Assembly (NCBI RefSeq): GCF_011493005.1 | Contig: NZ_CP049156.1 | Location: forward strand, 2,790,001-2,854,000 | Source of the DNA: Caballeronia sp. SBC1 | Lineage (GTDB): Bacteria > Pseudomonadota > Gammaproteobacteria > Burkholderiales > Burkholderiaceae | DNA: 64,000 nucleotides | Direction: 5' to 3' | Shown: positions 38,402 to 48,749 of the stretch, in pieces | Numbering within the stretch: the stretch's first letter is position 1 | Layout of the letters: the number at the start of each line of letters is the position of its first letter | The notes under the pieces: model-generated | Told to the model about the DNA's origin: nothing | Databases searched by the model: none | The model's input: the letters and a program-made list of their open reading frames with translations, nothing else | Program-made: the position numbers and the translations under genes

Positions 38402-39325
38402 TTAGATGTCGGCCAGCGCGCGCACATGCGCGACCACGCTTCGCCCCAGCGCCGACAGGTTGTACCCGCCCTCCAGACTGCTCACTATCCTGCCCTTGGC
38501 GTGCCGCTTCGCCACCGCACGGATCTGCTCGGTCAGCCACGTGTAGTCGTCCTCGACCAGCCCCATATTGCCGAGATCATCCTCGCGATGCGCATCGAAA
38601 CCTGCGGAGACGAAGATCATCTGCGGCTTGAATTCATCGAGTCTGGGCAGCCACATCATGTCAACGGCTTCGCGCACAGCCATGCCTTTCGTACGCGCGG
38701 GCATCGGCAGATTGACCATGTTCGATGCGTGATTATCAGCGCCGCTGTACGGATAGAACGGGTGCTGGAAAAAGCTGCACATCAGCACGCGCGGATCGCC
38801 CGAGAATGCGGCTTCCGTGCCGTTACCGTGATGTACGTCGAAATCGATGATAGCCACACGCTCTAGCCCATGCACCTCCAGCGCGTGTCGCGCGGCGATC
38901 GCGATGTTGTTGAAGAAGCAGAAGCCCATCGCGCGCGCTGGCTCCGCGTGATGTCCGGGCGGCCGCACGCTGCAAAACGCGTTGTCGTAGGTGCCGGCGA
39001 TCACGGCGTCGGTGGCGGCGACCGCGGCGCCTGCGGCGCGCAATGCGGCGTGGTAAGAGCCCGGCGACATCAGCGTATCCGGGTCAATCTCCGCGCGGCC
39101 CACTGATGGCGCAGTCTCCTTCACGAAGTCGATATGCGCCTGCGTATGAACCCGCGCCAGGTCCTCTTCACTCGCGAGCGGTGCTTCTTCGCGCTCGATC
39201 AGGGTGTCGATACGGCTTGCGATCAACTGATCCTCGATCGCCTGAAGGCGCGCGGGACACTCGGGATGCCACGGACCCATATCGTGAAGAAGGCAATCTG
39301 GATGGGTATAAAAGCCGGTAGCCAT
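38402..39325 (-). CDS. Histone deacetylase-family hydrolase
   Basis: Zinc-dependent hydrolase of the arginase/deacetylase fold, 307 residues from the ATG at 39325 (MATGFYTHPDC). The hallmark segments RPPGHHAEP near 134-142 and DFDVHHGNGTE near 172-182 carry the catalytic His pair and metal ligands, and SAGFDAH supplies the last Asp. Bacterial members act on acetylpolyamines or other small amides rather than histones; the substrate is unknown here. The frame upstream of the ATG is open but not conserved-looking. Confidence 0.92.
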   Translation of the reverse strand: MATGFYTHPDCLLHDMGPWHPECPARLQAIEDQLIASRIDTLIEREEAPLASEEDLARVHTQAHIDFVKETAPSVGRAEIDPDTLMSPGSYHAALRAAGAAVAATDAVIAGTYDNAFCSVRPPGHHAEPARAMGFCFFNNIAIAARHALEVHGLERVAIIDFDVHHGNGTEAAFSGDPRVLMCSFFQHPFYPYSGADNHASNMVNLPMPARTKGMAVREAVDMMWLPRLDEFKPQMIFVSAGFDAHREDDLGNMGLVEDDYTWLTEQIRAVAKRHAKGRIVSSLEGGYNLSALGRSVVAHVRALADI

Positions 39326-39632
39326 GATGGGTTGCGCAGCCGGGCGTGCCGTACCGCGTGTCTCGTATGGTTCAGATGTTTTTGTCGGGCGCGGTGCGAG
39401 CCCCTTCCTGCCGTGCACCAGCTAGCGGCCGAACGCCGCACCGCGCGGGTTATTGTTAAGTTACCACACTGGAAATGGTGCGGCCGACCAGCAACGCTTT
39501 TGCAGCGTCCGCGCCCGCTCACAAGGCTTTCGGGATGGTCCCGAAAACGCGTCGGTTATACTGGTCCGACTCTCGTATGCCCTGCTCGTTTTCCAGCGCG
39601 CCTCGCGTTACATCGCCACAATTACGCACACT

Positions 39633-40805
39633 ATGAACTTCAAGTTTGCTTCGACCGTCTTGCCTCTTTCGGTGCGAACCGCGCGCCTCGCCACCATCGC
39701 CGGCCTGGTTTGCGCACTTGGCACATTCAGTATCGGCCAGGCAGTTGCGCAATCGCAGCCGCAATCCGCACCCGTGCAAGGGCAGATGTTCGAAGAAGAG
39801 ATCGTGCCGCAGCGTTACGCGAACAATCCGAATGTGGACGCGTTCATTAACGATATGGTTGCGCGTTACGACTTCGATTCCGCCGCCCTGCACGACCTGT
39901 TCAATCGCGTAAGTTATTCGGCAACCGCAGTGAAACTGGTCCTGCCGTCGCCCACGCCAGCCACCAAGAACTGGCGCGCGTATCAGGCGCGTTTTATTGA
40001 GCCAGTACGCATTGCCGCCGGCGTGAAATTCTGGCGCGCGAACCAGGCCGCTTTGCAGCGCGCATCGGATCAGTACGGCGTGCCGCCCGAGGCGATTGTC
40101 GGGATTATTGGCGTGGAGACAATCTATGGCCGGTACATGGGTAACTTCCGCGCGCTCGATGCGCTGACCACGCTCACCTTTGATTATCCCAACACGCCGA
40201 ACCGCGCGGAACGGCAAGCGACCTTCCGCAAGAATCTCGAGGATCTGCTGGTGTGGACGCACGACCAGCAAATCGATCCAACCACCGTGCTCGGGTCGTA
40301 CACCGGCGCAATCGGCATTCCGCAATTCCTGCCGAGCAGCATCGTGCAGTACGCGGTGGATTTCGACGGTAACGGCCACATCGATTTGCGGAACAGTCCC
40401 GCCGATGCCATCGGCAGTGTCGCGAACTATCTGAGCAAGCACGGCTGGGAATCGGGACGGCCGGTGGTCTGGAAGATTGCCGGCGACACGGGCAGCCAGG
40501 GTATTGCGCAAGCTGCCGCGGATGGTCAACCTGAGCCGCACTGGTCGCTCGCCCAGCTCACGAAAGCCGGCATGCTGATGAGCGAACCGGGGCTCAACAT
40601 CGCGGCCGAAGCGGGCACGCCAGTGACGGTCGTCGACTTGCCGACGCCGGGCCGACCGACCGAATACACGCTCGGCTTGAAGAACTTCTACGTGCTTACG
40701 CGCTACAACCGCAGCTTCTTCTATGCACTCGCTGTGTATCAGCTTGGCGAAGCGGTGAAGGCGCAAATGGCAGCGGGAAATGGCGGCGGTTCAGCGTCGC
40801 AATGA
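39633..40805 (+). CDS. mltB: Lytic murein transglycosylase B
   Basis: Cleaves the glycan strand of peptidoglycan to 1,6-anhydromuropeptides in the periplasm. The 390-residue product from the ATG at 39633 has a Sec signal ending near AVAQSQ; no lipobox is present, so it is a soluble form. The catalytic Glu lies in GVETIYGRYMG, and GAIGIPQFLPSSI and AIGSVANYLSKHGW are family landmarks. A terminator follows, shared with convergent cysM. Confidence 0.94.
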   Translation: MNFKFASTVLPLSVRTARLATIAGLVCALGTFSIGQAVAQSQPQSAPVQGQMFEEEIVPQRYANNPNVDAFINDMVARYDFDSAALHDLFNRVSYSATAVKLVLPSPTPATKNWRAYQARFIEPVRIAAGVKFWRANQAALQRASDQYGVPPEAIVGIIGVETIYGRYMGNFRALDALTTLTFDYPNTPNRAERQATFRKNLEDLLVWTHDQQIDPTTVLGSYTGAIGIPQFLPSSIVQYAVDFDGNGHIDLRNSPADAIGSVANYLSKHGWESGRPVVWKIAGDTGSQGIAQAAADGQPEPHWSLAQLTKAGMLMSEPGLNIAAEAGTPVTVVDLPTPGRPTEYTLGLKNFYVLTRYNRSFFYALAVYQLGEAVKAQMAAGNGGGSASQ

Positions 40806-40841
40806 CGTAGCCGTCAAGCGTCTTTGACTCCCGCACTATGC

Positions 40842-40869
40842 AAAAAGCCCGGTCGACACCGGGCTTTTT
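40842..40869. terminator. Bidirectional terminator between mltB and cysM
   Basis: AAAAAGCCCGGT and ACCGGGCTTTTT form a perfect 12-bp stem with loop CGAC, with A/T ends on both sides, in the gap between convergent genes. Confidence 0.92.
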
Positions 40870-40898
40870 GTTTGTGCTTCTGACTTTGCACTTGTGTC

Positions 40899-41801
40899 TC
40901 AGGCCGGAAACACGCCCGTCGACAGATAGCGGTCACCGCGATCGCAGACGACGAACACGATGGTTGCGTTCTCGACCTGGCGCGCCACACGCAACGCTAC
41001 TTCGCACGCGCCGGCAGCGGAAATCCCGCAGAAAATGCCTTCCACCGATGCCAGCCGCCGCGCCATTGCTTCGGATGCAGCCTGACTGACGTTTTCCGTG
41101 CGGTCCACGCGGCTGCGATCGAAGATTTTTGGCAGATAGGCCTCGGGCCATTTGCGGATGCCAGGGATGCGCGAGCCTTCTTCCGGTTGCGCCCCAATGA
41201 TCTCAATGTTCGCGTTCTGTTCTTTCAGATATTGCGACACGCCCATGATGGTGCCGGTCGTGCCCATGGCAGACACGAAATGCGTGATGCGGCCTTCGGT
41301 GTCGCGCCAGAGTTCCGGGCCGGTTGTCTCGTAGTGGGCGAGCGGATTATCCGGATTCGCGAACTGGTCGAGGATGATGCCTTTGCCGTCGCGCTGCATT
41401 TGCTCGGCGAGATCGCGGGCGTATTCCATGCCGCCGGTGACTGGCGTGAGCACGATTTGCGCGCCGTAGGCTGCCATGCTCTGGCGACGTTCGATCGACA
41501 GGTCTTCCGGCATGAGGAGCACCATTTTGTAGCCGCGAATGGCTGCGGCCATGGCGAGTGCAATACCGGTGTTGCCGCTTGTTGATTCGATCAGCGTATC
41601 GCCCGGTTTGATGCGACCGCGCTCTTCCGCCTTCTTGATCATCGAAAGTGCCGGACGGTCCTTCACCGAACCCGCCGGGTTGTTGCCCTCGAGCTTGCCG
41701 AGGATCACGTTGTTGCGGCTGCGGATTTCGTCGTCCGGGATGCGGACCAGTTGCACCAGCGGCGTGTTGCCAATGGTGTCTTCGATAGTCTTGTAAGCCA
41801 T
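40899..41801 (-). CDS. cysM: Cysteine synthase B
   Basis: PLP enzyme that makes cysteine (or S-sulfocysteine from thiosulfate) from O-acetylserine. The 300 residues include the PLP lysine Lys47 in AGSVKDRPA, STSGNTGIALA and the PLP phosphate loop GTTGTIMG. The length and the short C-terminus fit CysM rather than CysK. Upstream of the start lies the 1-kb palindrome, so its promoter is probably in the 45 bases or so next to the ATG or inside the left arm. Confidence 0.95.
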   Translation of the reverse strand: MAYKTIEDTIGNTPLVQLVRIPDDEIRSRNNVILGKLEGNNPAGSVKDRPALSMIKKAEERGRIKPGDTLIESTSGNTGIALAMAAAIRGYKMVLLMPEDLSIERRQSMAAYGAQIVLTPVTGGMEYARDLAEQMQRDGKGIILDQFANPDNPLAHYETTGPELWRDTEGRITHFVSAMGTTGTIMGVSQYLKEQNANIEIIGAQPEEGSRIPGIRKWPEAYLPKIFDRSRVDRTENVSQAASEAMARRLASVEGIFCGISAAGACEVALRVARQVENATIVFVVCDRGDRYLSTGVFPA

Positions 41802-42075
41802 AGCGGTCGTGGGGTTGCTGCGGTCGATAAGCTGTTGATTGTAGCCCAGGGGTTTTCGTTCGCACTTTGGGGTTTTGGGCGGGGGTTTGGGGTTGGGAGC
41901 GGGGTCTATGCTGGGGTGCCAGGTTTCAGGTTAGCGGGCGGGGTCTATGCCGGGTTGCCAGGTTCCTGCGTTTGCGGTCGGATTCAGTGCCGGGTTGCTG
42001 CTTTCGGCCTTAGCGGCCTGCTTAGGTTACCTAATTTCTTTATCGCTATTAGCCACTGCGCGTGGCGGCGCGTCA

Positions 42076-42101
42076 TTTCTTTGTCCAAAGCGACAAAGAA
42101 A
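42076..42101. repeat. 26-bp palindrome within left arm
   Basis: TTTCTTTGTC and GACAAAGAAA form a perfect 10-bp stem around CAAAGC. The same sequence occurs inverted at 42649-42674 in the right arm. Confidence 0.85.
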
Positions 42102-42648
42102 CGAAGCAAAGAAAACGCTTTCAAACCACGCTACCCTAAGTGTCCACAGCGTGCAGTTTCTGTTCATGGGTGCCCCAAAAGCACGGTGCTCGCCAGAGCC
42201 TCGGATGTGTGAACCCCTCCTTCTCGCGAATCCTGACACGAACACGCTTCGCCCCCAACGCTCTCGGGCAAGCACCATTGCCAAGGAACCCGCACGGCAT
42301 CACGCGTATTTGTTGCTCCATGTCTTGGCGGGTTAGCGGCATGGCGAGCACGGTTGTTTTTTTTGGGGTACGGCCTGACACACCTTGCGGCTCCATTTCG
42401 AGGCCGGTTGGCGACTTGGTTCGGCATACATACAAATTTGGAGGATGGTTTTACGCGGATAGCGCGGGGTGTTCCTTGGGCAGGTTCAGTCACTGGTGGC
42501 GAAGCGTGTGGGTATCCGTGTTCGGAGAAAGAGGGGTTCACACACCCGCAGTTCTGGCGAGCACCGTGCTTTTGGGGCACCCATGAATGGGAACTGCACG
42601 CTGTGGACACTTAGGGTAGCGCGGTTTGAAAGCGTTTTCTTTGCTTCG

Positions 42649-42674
42649 TTTCTTTGTCGCTTTGGACAAAGAAA
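42649..42674. repeat. 26-bp palindrome within right arm
   Basis: Inverted copy of the palindrome at 42076-42101, identical in sequence: a 10-bp stem with a six-base loop. Confidence 0.85.
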
Positions 42675-42894
42675 TGACGTGCCGCCACGCACAGTGGCTA
42701 ATAGTGATAAAGAGAATATCCGACTTATGCAGACCACTAAGGCCGAAAGCAGCAATCCGGCACTGAATCCGACCACGAACCCTGAACCCTGGCATCAACC
42801 CCACCCAACCCCCGCCAAACAGAACCCCGAGTGCGAACGAAACCCCCAGGGCGCATCAAGTCGACCGGCGCGCCGACCGATGCGCCATACCGCG

Positions 42895-43218
42895 TTACTT
42901 CTTGACGACGACTGCGCCAGCAACCGGCTTGGCACCGGCAACCGCCGCTGGCGTCCCGGCCGGTCCAATGGTCAGCCCTTCGGCCTGCAAGCGCTCAACC
43001 GTCTTGCCGCCCATGCCCTTGACGCGTTTGCTCAGCTCGGCCGCGTCTTTAAACGGACCGTGTGCTTCGCGTTCATCAAGGATGGCTTTCGCCTTGGCCG
43101 GCCCAATGCCCTTGATGCCGCGTAACGCATCGGAATTGGCGTTGTTGATATCTACGGCGGCGAACGCCGAACCAATCGATACAGCCAGCGTGAACGCCGC
43201 GAGAAGTTTCTTGATCAT
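42895..43218 (-). CDS. ComEA-like helix-hairpin-helix protein
   Basis: Exported small DNA-binding protein of 107 residues from the ATG at 43218, which has GGGAG upstream. A Sec signal (residues 1-21, ending SAFA) precedes a helix-hairpin-helix pair starting VDINNANSDALRGIKGIGPAKAKAIL, typical of ComEA, which binds DNA at the cell surface during natural transformation. The C-terminus is a Lys/Ala/Val-rich tail. Other competence genes are absent from the window, so a role in DNA uptake is by family only. Confidence 0.88.
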   Translation of the reverse strand: MIKKLLAAFTLAVSIGSAFAAVDINNANSDALRGIKGIGPAKAKAILDEREAHGPFKDAAELSKRVKGMGGKTVERLQAEGLTIGPAGTPAAVAGAKPVAGAVVVKK

Positions 43219-43292
43219 GTGAGTCTCCCTTGAAAACCGGCCCGCGATGATCGCTGACCGGGAGACCCAGTGTATGAAGATAGAGAATGCTT

Positions 43293-44285
43293 TTATAGCT
43301 GACCGAATAGCCAACGCACGTATCTGTCGACACCTTCCTGAACCGTCAGAAACGGTGCGTCATACCCAGCCTCGCGCAGCTTTGACTGATCAGCCTGCGT
43401 GAAGCACTGGTACTTGCCGCGCAACGCGTCAGGGAACGGAATGTACTCAATCAAGCCACGCTGCACCAATTCCGCCAGCGACAACGGCGCTTCGCCATCA
43501 ATTGCCCGCAGCGAGTTCACCACCGTCGACGCAATGTCGTTGAACGGCTGTGCGCGTCCCGTGCCCAGGTTGAAAATACCCGACGTCTCCGGATGATCGA
43601 AGAAGTGCAGATTGACCTTCGTCACGTCTTCCACCGACACGAAATCGCGCGTCTGCTCGCCCGCGCCATACCCGTTGTACTCGCCGAAGAGCTTGACCTT
43701 GCCCTCGGCTCGGAACTGGTTGAAGTTGTGGAACGCAACAGACGCCATGCGGCCCTTGTGATTCTCGCGCTGCCCATACACGTTGAAGTAGCGGAAACCA
43801 GCAATCTGGGTACGTGCTTTCGGCAGGATCTGGCGCACGATCTGATCGAAGAGGAATTTCGAATAGCCGTACACGTTCAGCGGCTTCTCAACGTCGCGAC
43901 GCTCCACGAATTCGCTCGATCCGCCATACACCGCCGCCGACGACGCATACAAGAACTGCACGCCCTGCTCCAGGCACGTATCCAGTACGTCACGGCTATA
44001 GCGGAAGTTGTTGTCCATCATGTAGCGGCCGTCGGTTTCCATTGTGTCCGAACACGCGCCTTCATGGAAAATCGCTCTGACCTTGCCGAAGTCACCGCGT
44101 TTAAAGCGCGCGACGAATTCGGTCTTGTCGAGGTAATCGTCGACTTCGCAATCGACCAGATTCTTGAATTTGTCGGCGCGCGTGAGGTTGTCGACGGCGA
44201 TCACACGTTGCTCGCCACGCTCGTTGAGCGCCTTGACGATGTTGCTGCCGATAAACCCGGCGGCGCCGGTAACGATGATTGTCAT
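43293..44285 (-). CDS. hldD: ADP-L-glycero-D-manno-heptose 6-epimerase
   Basis: NADP-dependent SDR epimerase for the last step of ADP-heptose synthesis, feeding the LPS inner core. The 330 residues start [15 protein letters not shown] with the Rossmann GxxGxxG, and have the catalytic Tyr in YGYSKFLFD and the ASSAAVYG strand. The ATG at 44285 matches the family start. It lies 31 bases after hldA in the same leftward transcript. Confidence 0.96.
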   Translation of the reverse strand: MTIIVTGAAGFIGSNIVKALNERGEQRVIAVDNLTRADKFKNLVDCEVDDYLDKTEFVARFKRGDFGKVRAIFHEGACSDTMETDGRYMMDNNFRYSRDVLDTCLEQGVQFLYASSAAVYGGSSEFVERRDVEKPLNVYGYSKFLFDQIVRQILPKARTQIAGFRYFNVYGQRENHKGRMASVAFHNFNQFRAEGKVKLFGEYNGYGAGEQTRDFVSVEDVTKVNLHFFDHPETSGIFNLGTGRAQPFNDIASTVVNSLRAIDGEAPLSLAELVQRGLIEYIPFPDALRGKYQCFTQADQSKLREAGYDAPFLTVQEGVDRYVRWLFGQL

Positions 44286-44316
44286 GGTGGTTTTAGCCGC
44301 TAAGTCAGCCGAAATG

Positions 44317-45306
44317 TCAGGCGAAAAGTTCGTTGTAGTCGACGGTCGCCGTGCCCAGCTTCCCGACAACTATTCCCGCTGCACGGTTGGCATAAGCGAT
44401 ACAGTCGACCAGCGGCACACCCGCACCCAGCATGGTTGCAACGGTTGCAATAACCGTGTCGCCGGCACCCGAAACATCATACACTTCACGCGCATCGGCC
44501 TGCGTGTGGACCACTTGGCCAGCGGTGAAGAGGGTCATGCCTTCCTCCGACCGGGTAAGCAGTAGCGCGCCGAGATCGAGAGACTCGCGCAGCGCCGTTA
44601 CGCGTGCGAGCAGATCTTCTTCCGAGCTCCAGCGCCCAACTACTTCGCGCAACTCCGCGCGGTTCGGCGTGATCAGCGTAGCGCCGCGATACCGGTCCCA
44701 GTCGTCACCTTTCGGGTCGACCAGCACCGGTTTGCCGGCCCGCTTCGCGTCCGCGATCATTTGCGTCACATGGGTCAGACCGCCTTTCGCGTAATCCGAC
44801 ATCAGGATCACATCGTGTTGCGGCAAGAGTGCCTCAAACCGGGCGAGACACGCGCTCAGGACTTCGTGAGTCGGCGTATTTTCGAAGTCGACTCGCAACA
44901 GTTGTTGCTGCCGCGACAGCACGCGAAGCTTGATGGTCGTGAGCAATTCGGGGTCGCGCTCAAGGAACGCCGTGACCCGGCTCTCGCCCAGCAATTCCAC
45001 AATGCGTTCGCCCGGCTCATCATGCCCGACCACGCACAGCAAGCCCGCCTGCGCGCCCAAGGCAGCCGCGTTGCGCGCCACGTTTGCCGCACCGCCAAGC
45101 CGGTCTTCCTTACGCTGCACATGGACGACCGGCACGGGCGCTTCCGGGGAGATGCGGTTCACATCGCCGAACCAATAACGGTCGAGCATCACGTCGCCGA
45201 CCACCAGCACACGCGCCGACGCTATGCGCGCACGCGGAACCGGCGCAACGGGAGCGTTTAAAGCGCCAACGGGCACCGCAGCATCAGGCGACAGGGAGTT
45301 CGACAT
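44317..45306 (-). CDS. hldA: D-glycero-beta-D-manno-heptose-7-phosphate kinase
   Basis: Ribokinase-family enzyme phosphorylating heptose-7-phosphate at C1. The 329 residues correspond to the kinase half of E. coli HldE; the adenylyltransferase half is absent and must be encoded elsewhere (as hldC in split systems). The PfkB signatures are [13 protein letters not shown] near 71-83 and [12 protein letters not shown] near 276-287. The start overlaps the ugd end by 23 bases, so translation is probably coupled. Confidence 0.94.
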   Translation of the reverse strand: MSNSLSPDAAVPVGALNAPVAPVPRARIASARVLVVGDVMLDRYWFGDVNRISPEAPVPVVHVQRKEDRLGGAANVARNAAALGAQAGLLCVVGHDEPGERIVELLGESRVTAFLERDPELLTTIKLRVLSRQQQLLRVDFENTPTHEVLSACLARFEALLPQHDVILMSDYAKGGLTHVTQMIADAKRAGKPVLVDPKGDDWDRYRGATLITPNRAELREVVGRWSSEEDLLARVTALRESLDLGALLLTRSEEGMTLFTAGQVVHTQADAREVYDVSGAGDTVIATVATMLGAGVPLVDCIAYANRAAGIVVGKLGTATVDYNELFA

Positions 45307-46675
45307 GGGGACGTCCTATTGCAAAATAGTCGATGCCGAGTTCCGCCATCGTTTCGGGTTCGTACAGGTTGCGGCCATCGAAAATGACCGGCATCTTGAG
45401 CTCGCTCTTCAGATGCGCAAAGTCCGGGCTCTTGAACTCCTTCCACTCGGTCACGATCACGAGGGCGTCCGCGCCGGGCAACGCGTCCTTTTGTGAATCG
45501 ACAAAATGCAGGCGTTCGAGTTGCTGCGGTTTATCGGCGAGATCGAGCGCGAACACGCGGCGGCTTTCCGCCAGCGCCACGGGGTCATACGCGCGCACCG
45601 TCGCGCCGCGCTCAAGCAGCGCGCCAATCAGCCGGCGGCTCGACGCCTCGCGCATATCGTCGGTATTAGGCTTGAACGCGAGGCCCCACACGGCGAACGT
45701 ACGGCCGCGCAAGTCTTCGCCCATGCGCTTCGTGATCTTGCCGACAAGCACTTCCTTTTGCAGATCGTTCACTTCTTCCACGGCTTCGAGAATCCGCAAC
45801 CGGTGCCCGTTCTCACGCGCCGTCTGCGCCAACGCCTGCACGTCCTTCGGGAAACACGAACCGCCGTAGCCGCAACCGGCGTACAGGAAGTGATACCCGA
45901 TACGCGGGTCCGAACCAATACCACGACGCACCGCCTCGATATCCGCACCCACGGCATCAGCGAGATTCGACAAATCGTTCATGAACGAGATACGCGTGGC
46001 GAGCATGGCGTTCGCCGCGTACTTCGTGAACTCTGCCGAACGCACGTCCATATAGAGCGTACGCTCGTGATTGCGGTTGAACGGCGCGTAGAGGTGCTTG
46101 ATCTTCTCGCGGGCAATCTCGCCAGCTTCGTCGTCGTCAACACCGAGCACGATGCGGTCGGGGCGCATGAAGTCGTCAACAGCCGCCCCTTCCTTCAGGA
46201 ATTCCGGATTCGATAAAACCGAAAAACCGTTCCTCCCCGTCGACTCAATTCCGCGGGCCCTCAGTTCCTCTTCAACCACGTTGCGCACGTGCTGGGCTGT
46301 GCCGACCGGAACCGTCGATTTATCGACGATCACCTTGAAGCCGTTTGCATAACGCCCGATGTTGCGCGCAGCCTCGAGCACGTACTGCAAGTCGGCAGAA
46401 CCGTCCTCGTCCGGCGGCGTTCCCACCGCGATGAACTGGATCTCGCCGTGCTCGACGCTTTCCTTGATATCAGTAGAAAAACGGATGCGACCGGCAGCGC
46501 GCGTCCGTTTCAGGATCTCGTGCAAGCCCGGTTCGTGGATCGGCACACCGCCGTTATTGAGGATGTCGATCTTGTGTGCATCGACGTCCAGGCACAGCAC
46601 GTCGTTGCCAATTTCAGCGAGGCACGCGCCGGTCACTAGTCCGACGTAGCCCGTCCCGATGATGGATATTTTCAT
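45284..46675 (-). CDS. ugd: UDP-glucose 6-dehydrogenase
   Basis: Oxidises UDP-glucose to UDP-glucuronate with two NAD+, precursor for LPS modification with aminoarabinose and for exopolysaccharide. The 463 residues start [21 protein letters not shown] and have the catalytic Cys in [13 protein letters not shown] near residue 259, and NPEFLKEG. It is placed between lapB and hldA in an LPS-oriented transcript. Confidence 0.96.
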   Translation of the reverse strand: MKISIIGTGYVGLVTGACLAEIGNDVLCLDVDAHKIDILNNGGVPIHEPGLHEILKRTRAAGRIRFSTDIKESVEHGEIQFIAVGTPPDEDGSADLQYVLEAARNIGRYANGFKVIVDKSTVPVGTAQHVRNVVEEELRARGIESTGRNGFSVLSNPEFLKEGAAVDDFMRPDRIVLGVDDDEAGEIAREKIKHLYAPFNRNHERTLYMDVRSAEFTKYAANAMLATRISFMNDLSNLADAVGADIEAVRRGIGSDPRIGYHFLYAGCGYGGSCFPKDVQALAQTARENGHRLRILEAVEEVNDLQKEVLVGKITKRMGEDLRGRTFAVWGLAFKPNTDDMREASSRRLIGALLERGATVRAYDPVALAESRRVFALDLADKPQQLERLHFVDSQKDALPGADALVIVTEWKEFKSPDFAHLKSELKMPVIFDGRNLYEPETMAELGIDYFAIGRPHVELPVA

Positions 46676-46813
46676 AAGCGTTCCGGAGAAACCGGTGATG
46701 GTCGTTGAATCAGGCCAAAACGGCCGCGGAGTCCGATCGTGTCAAACGTTGCTCGTCCTGGGTGGACCGGGTCACGAAGGACGCACGTGAGTCGGTGGTC
46801 ACGCAATCCGCAT

Positions 46814-47989
46814 TCAGACGGATGCGGTGATCGGCTCGACGCGGCGTGGCGCATAAGTTTCCCAGCCACTGCAGCCAGGACATTGCCAGTAAAAAAGACG
46901 CGCGCGGAAACCGCAATTCTGACACGTGTAGCGCGGCAGGTTCTTGGTCCGTTGCCTGACGAGCGTGCGCATCAGTTCGAGTTCGCTGCGACGCGGTTCC
47001 TCGGCCGTGGCCACTTGCGCTTCCAGCAGCCGCGTCATGCCCGCAACGTTCGGCGATGTCTGCATCTGTTGCCGCGCAAGCGCGTGGGCCGCGTCCATTC
47101 CGCGCAATTGGGAGACGTGCTTGAACGCCACGTCGAGCAGATCGTTCGACGGATAGCGATTCACGTAATCAACCAGCAAATCGACGCCTTCAGCCGTGCG
47201 GCCGAGTTGTTCGTAAGCCTGCACCAGCTTTTCCGCCACCAACGGCAGATAAGCCGCGTTCTGCTCTTCCACGCGACGCCAGCACGTGATGGCCGACTCC
47301 AGATCGCCCCCGGCGGCATCCACATCGCCAACCAGGATGGTCGCGCGCACGTTGTCGGGATTGGCCGCGAGCGCAAGCTTCAGTTCCGCGCGGGCGTCTG
47401 TCGGGTTCTTACGCTGCAGCGCCTCCTGCGCGAGTTCGCAATAGAAATGGGCGACTTCCTTTTCAAGCGTCGCCGCGCCCATTTCCTGGATACGGCCAGC
47501 GGTTGCAATCGACTTGTTCCAGTCTTTCTCGATCTCGTAGATGGTCAGCAAAGCCCGTTGCGCGCCGAGCGCATATTCGCCCGCTTCGAGCGACCGGAAC
47601 GTTTCCTCGGCGCGATCCAGCAGACCCGCCTTCAGGAAATCCTGGCCGAGTTCGAACAGCGCGTGATCGCGTTCGGCGACGGGCAGATCAGCCCGGCTCA
47701 GCAGGTTCTGATGCACGCGAATGGCGCGATCCGTCTCACCACGGCGGCGAAAGAGATTACCGAGCGCAAAGTGCAATTCGATGGTTTCAGGATCGAGCTT
47801 CGCAACTTCGATAAAGGCGTCGATGGCCTTGTCGTGTTGCTCGTTCAGCAGGAAATTGAGGCCGCGAAAATACGAGCGCGGCAGATTCGCGTTTTCGGAC
47901 AGCAGCGTTTTCAGGTCATAGCGCGATGCAATCCAGCCGAGAGCGAACGCGACCGGAATGACAAGCAGCCACCAGAAGTCTAAATCCAT
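46814..47989 (-). CDS. lapB: Lipopolysaccharide assembly protein LapB (YciM)
   Basis: Inner-membrane-anchored TPR protein that controls LPS amount by presenting LpxC to FtsH. The 391 residues have an N-terminal membrane helix (about 4-20), TPR repeats over roughly 60-330, and a C-terminal rubredoxin-like metal site with two Cys pairs (CQNCGFRARLFYWQCPGC near 358-375). It lies after lapA in the same direction, as in many proteobacteria. Confidence 0.95.
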   Translation of the reverse strand: MDLDFWWLLVIPVAFALGWIASRYDLKTLLSENANLPRSYFRGLNFLLNEQHDKAIDAFIEVAKLDPETIELHFALGNLFRRRGETDRAIRVHQNLLSRADLPVAERDHALFELGQDFLKAGLLDRAEETFRSLEAGEYALGAQRALLTIYEIEKDWNKSIATAGRIQEMGAATLEKEVAHFYCELAQEALQRKNPTDARAELKLALAANPDNVRATILVGDVDAAGGDLESAITCWRRVEEQNAAYLPLVAEKLVQAYEQLGRTAEGVDLLVDYVNRYPSNDLLDVAFKHVSQLRGMDAAHALARQQMQTSPNVAGMTRLLEAQVATAEEPRRSELELMRTLVRQRTKNLPRYTCQNCGFRARLFYWQCPGCSGWETYAPRRVEPITASV

Positions 47990-48075
47990 GCGAATTCTTG
48001 GAAAGGGTTAAGGGCCAGCGCGCGGTGCCAGAAGCGGGCACCCGGCCGCACTGGCGCTGGGCCAGTCAGATCAGA

Positions 48076-48369
48076 TCAGATCAGCGGCGGCATAGGCGGT
48101 TCCATCGGCACGACGGGGGCATCGCGCGCCGTGCGCAGTTCGCGTTTGAGCCGGGCATTTTCCATCCGCAGGCGAAATAACGACGGCAGCGACGAGAGCA
48201 GTCCAGCCAGCAAACCGACGACAAAAAACGCCAGGCCGATCAGGATCAGCGGTGCTTGCCAGAAGTAGCCGGCGAGAAAATTGAGCGTCGCGCTTTGCGT
48301 ATTGGCCAACGCCAGCACGAGCAGGAGCACGAAAACCAGTACACGGATCAGCCAGACAAAAAATTTCAT
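48076..48369 (-). CDS. lapA: Lipopolysaccharide assembly protein LapA domain protein
   Basis: Small inner-membrane protein of 97 residues with two hydrophobic helices (about 5-24 and 39-60), then a coiled-coil-like segment MENARLKRELRTARD near residues 69-83 and a proline-rich tail. It fits the LapA/DUF1049 family, partner of LapB. The ATG at 48369 was chosen for the family start MKFFVWLIRV; the frame runs open another 380 bases without support. The gap to lapB is 86 bases. Confidence 0.9.
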   Translation of the reverse strand: MKFFVWLIRVLVFVLLLVLALANTQSATLNFLAGYFWQAPLILIGLAFFVVGLLAGLLSSLPSLFRLRMENARLKRELRTARDAPVVPMEPPMPPLI

Positions 48370-48749
48370 AAGGGTCTCTTTGACGGCAATAGCGGAACGA
48401 CGCAGGAGGCAACGCGGGCGGCGGGTATGACACCGATATTCCACGCGATATCCCCCGAGGGACGCAAAGCGTGGGCCACGCTGCCTTGGTCGTTGGCGTC
48501 CGGTATTGTAATTGAAGCGTATGAGGCAATGCGCAACGGCTTGGACGTTAGGCCGATCAGCAGGAGGTTTGCGGCAATTTACCGCCTTACGATGACACAA
48601 AAAATAATATAAACGAACGAACGTGCAGGGCGGCAATTCTATAAGCGTGCATCTGGTCGAGGCATAAAAAAAGCACCCTTGCGGGTGCTTTTTCCGGTCA
48701 TTTGCCTCTGGCTGACAGCCGCTTGATGCGGGGTGAACTCGGACGCACG
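48370..48749. other. Intergenic region between lapA and ihfB
   Basis: The lapA frame stays open but shows no sign of coding. The right end has the ihfB terminator (48667-48696). A separate promoter for the lapA-lapB-ugd-hldA-hldD genes is therefore expected here; a specific -35/-10 was not identified. Confidence 0.45.
48667..48696 (-). terminator. Terminator after ihfB
   Basis: On the minus strand AGCACCC-GCAA-GGGTGCT is followed by seven T, 53 bases beyond the ihfB stop. It separates the rpsA-ihfB part from the lapA-onward part. Confidence 0.92.

Larger units (their letters stand above)
41845..42853. repeat. Approximately 1-kb imperfect palindrome: two inverted copies of a non-coding element
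   Basis: The left arm (from about 41845) and the right arm (to about 42853) are inverted copies meeting near 42375. A 56-bp block is identical (42072-42127 and, inverted, 42623-42678), with other exact blocks of about 30-35 bases beside it and roughly nine in ten bases matching over about 200. Outer parts, G-rich on the left and C-rich on the right, also match more loosely. Short open frames appear in several phases in both arms but none has a ribosome site or family resemblance. It fills the gap between cysM and the ComEA-like gene and looks like a dispersed, non-autonomous element present twice. Confidence 0.85.

Noticed and set aside
42136..42614. Several overlapping open frames inside the 1-kb palindrome, with similar peptides from both arms
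   Set aside because: Peptide similarity follows from the inverted repeat. There is no ribosome site, and frames are open in several phases at once, so they are not supported as genes.
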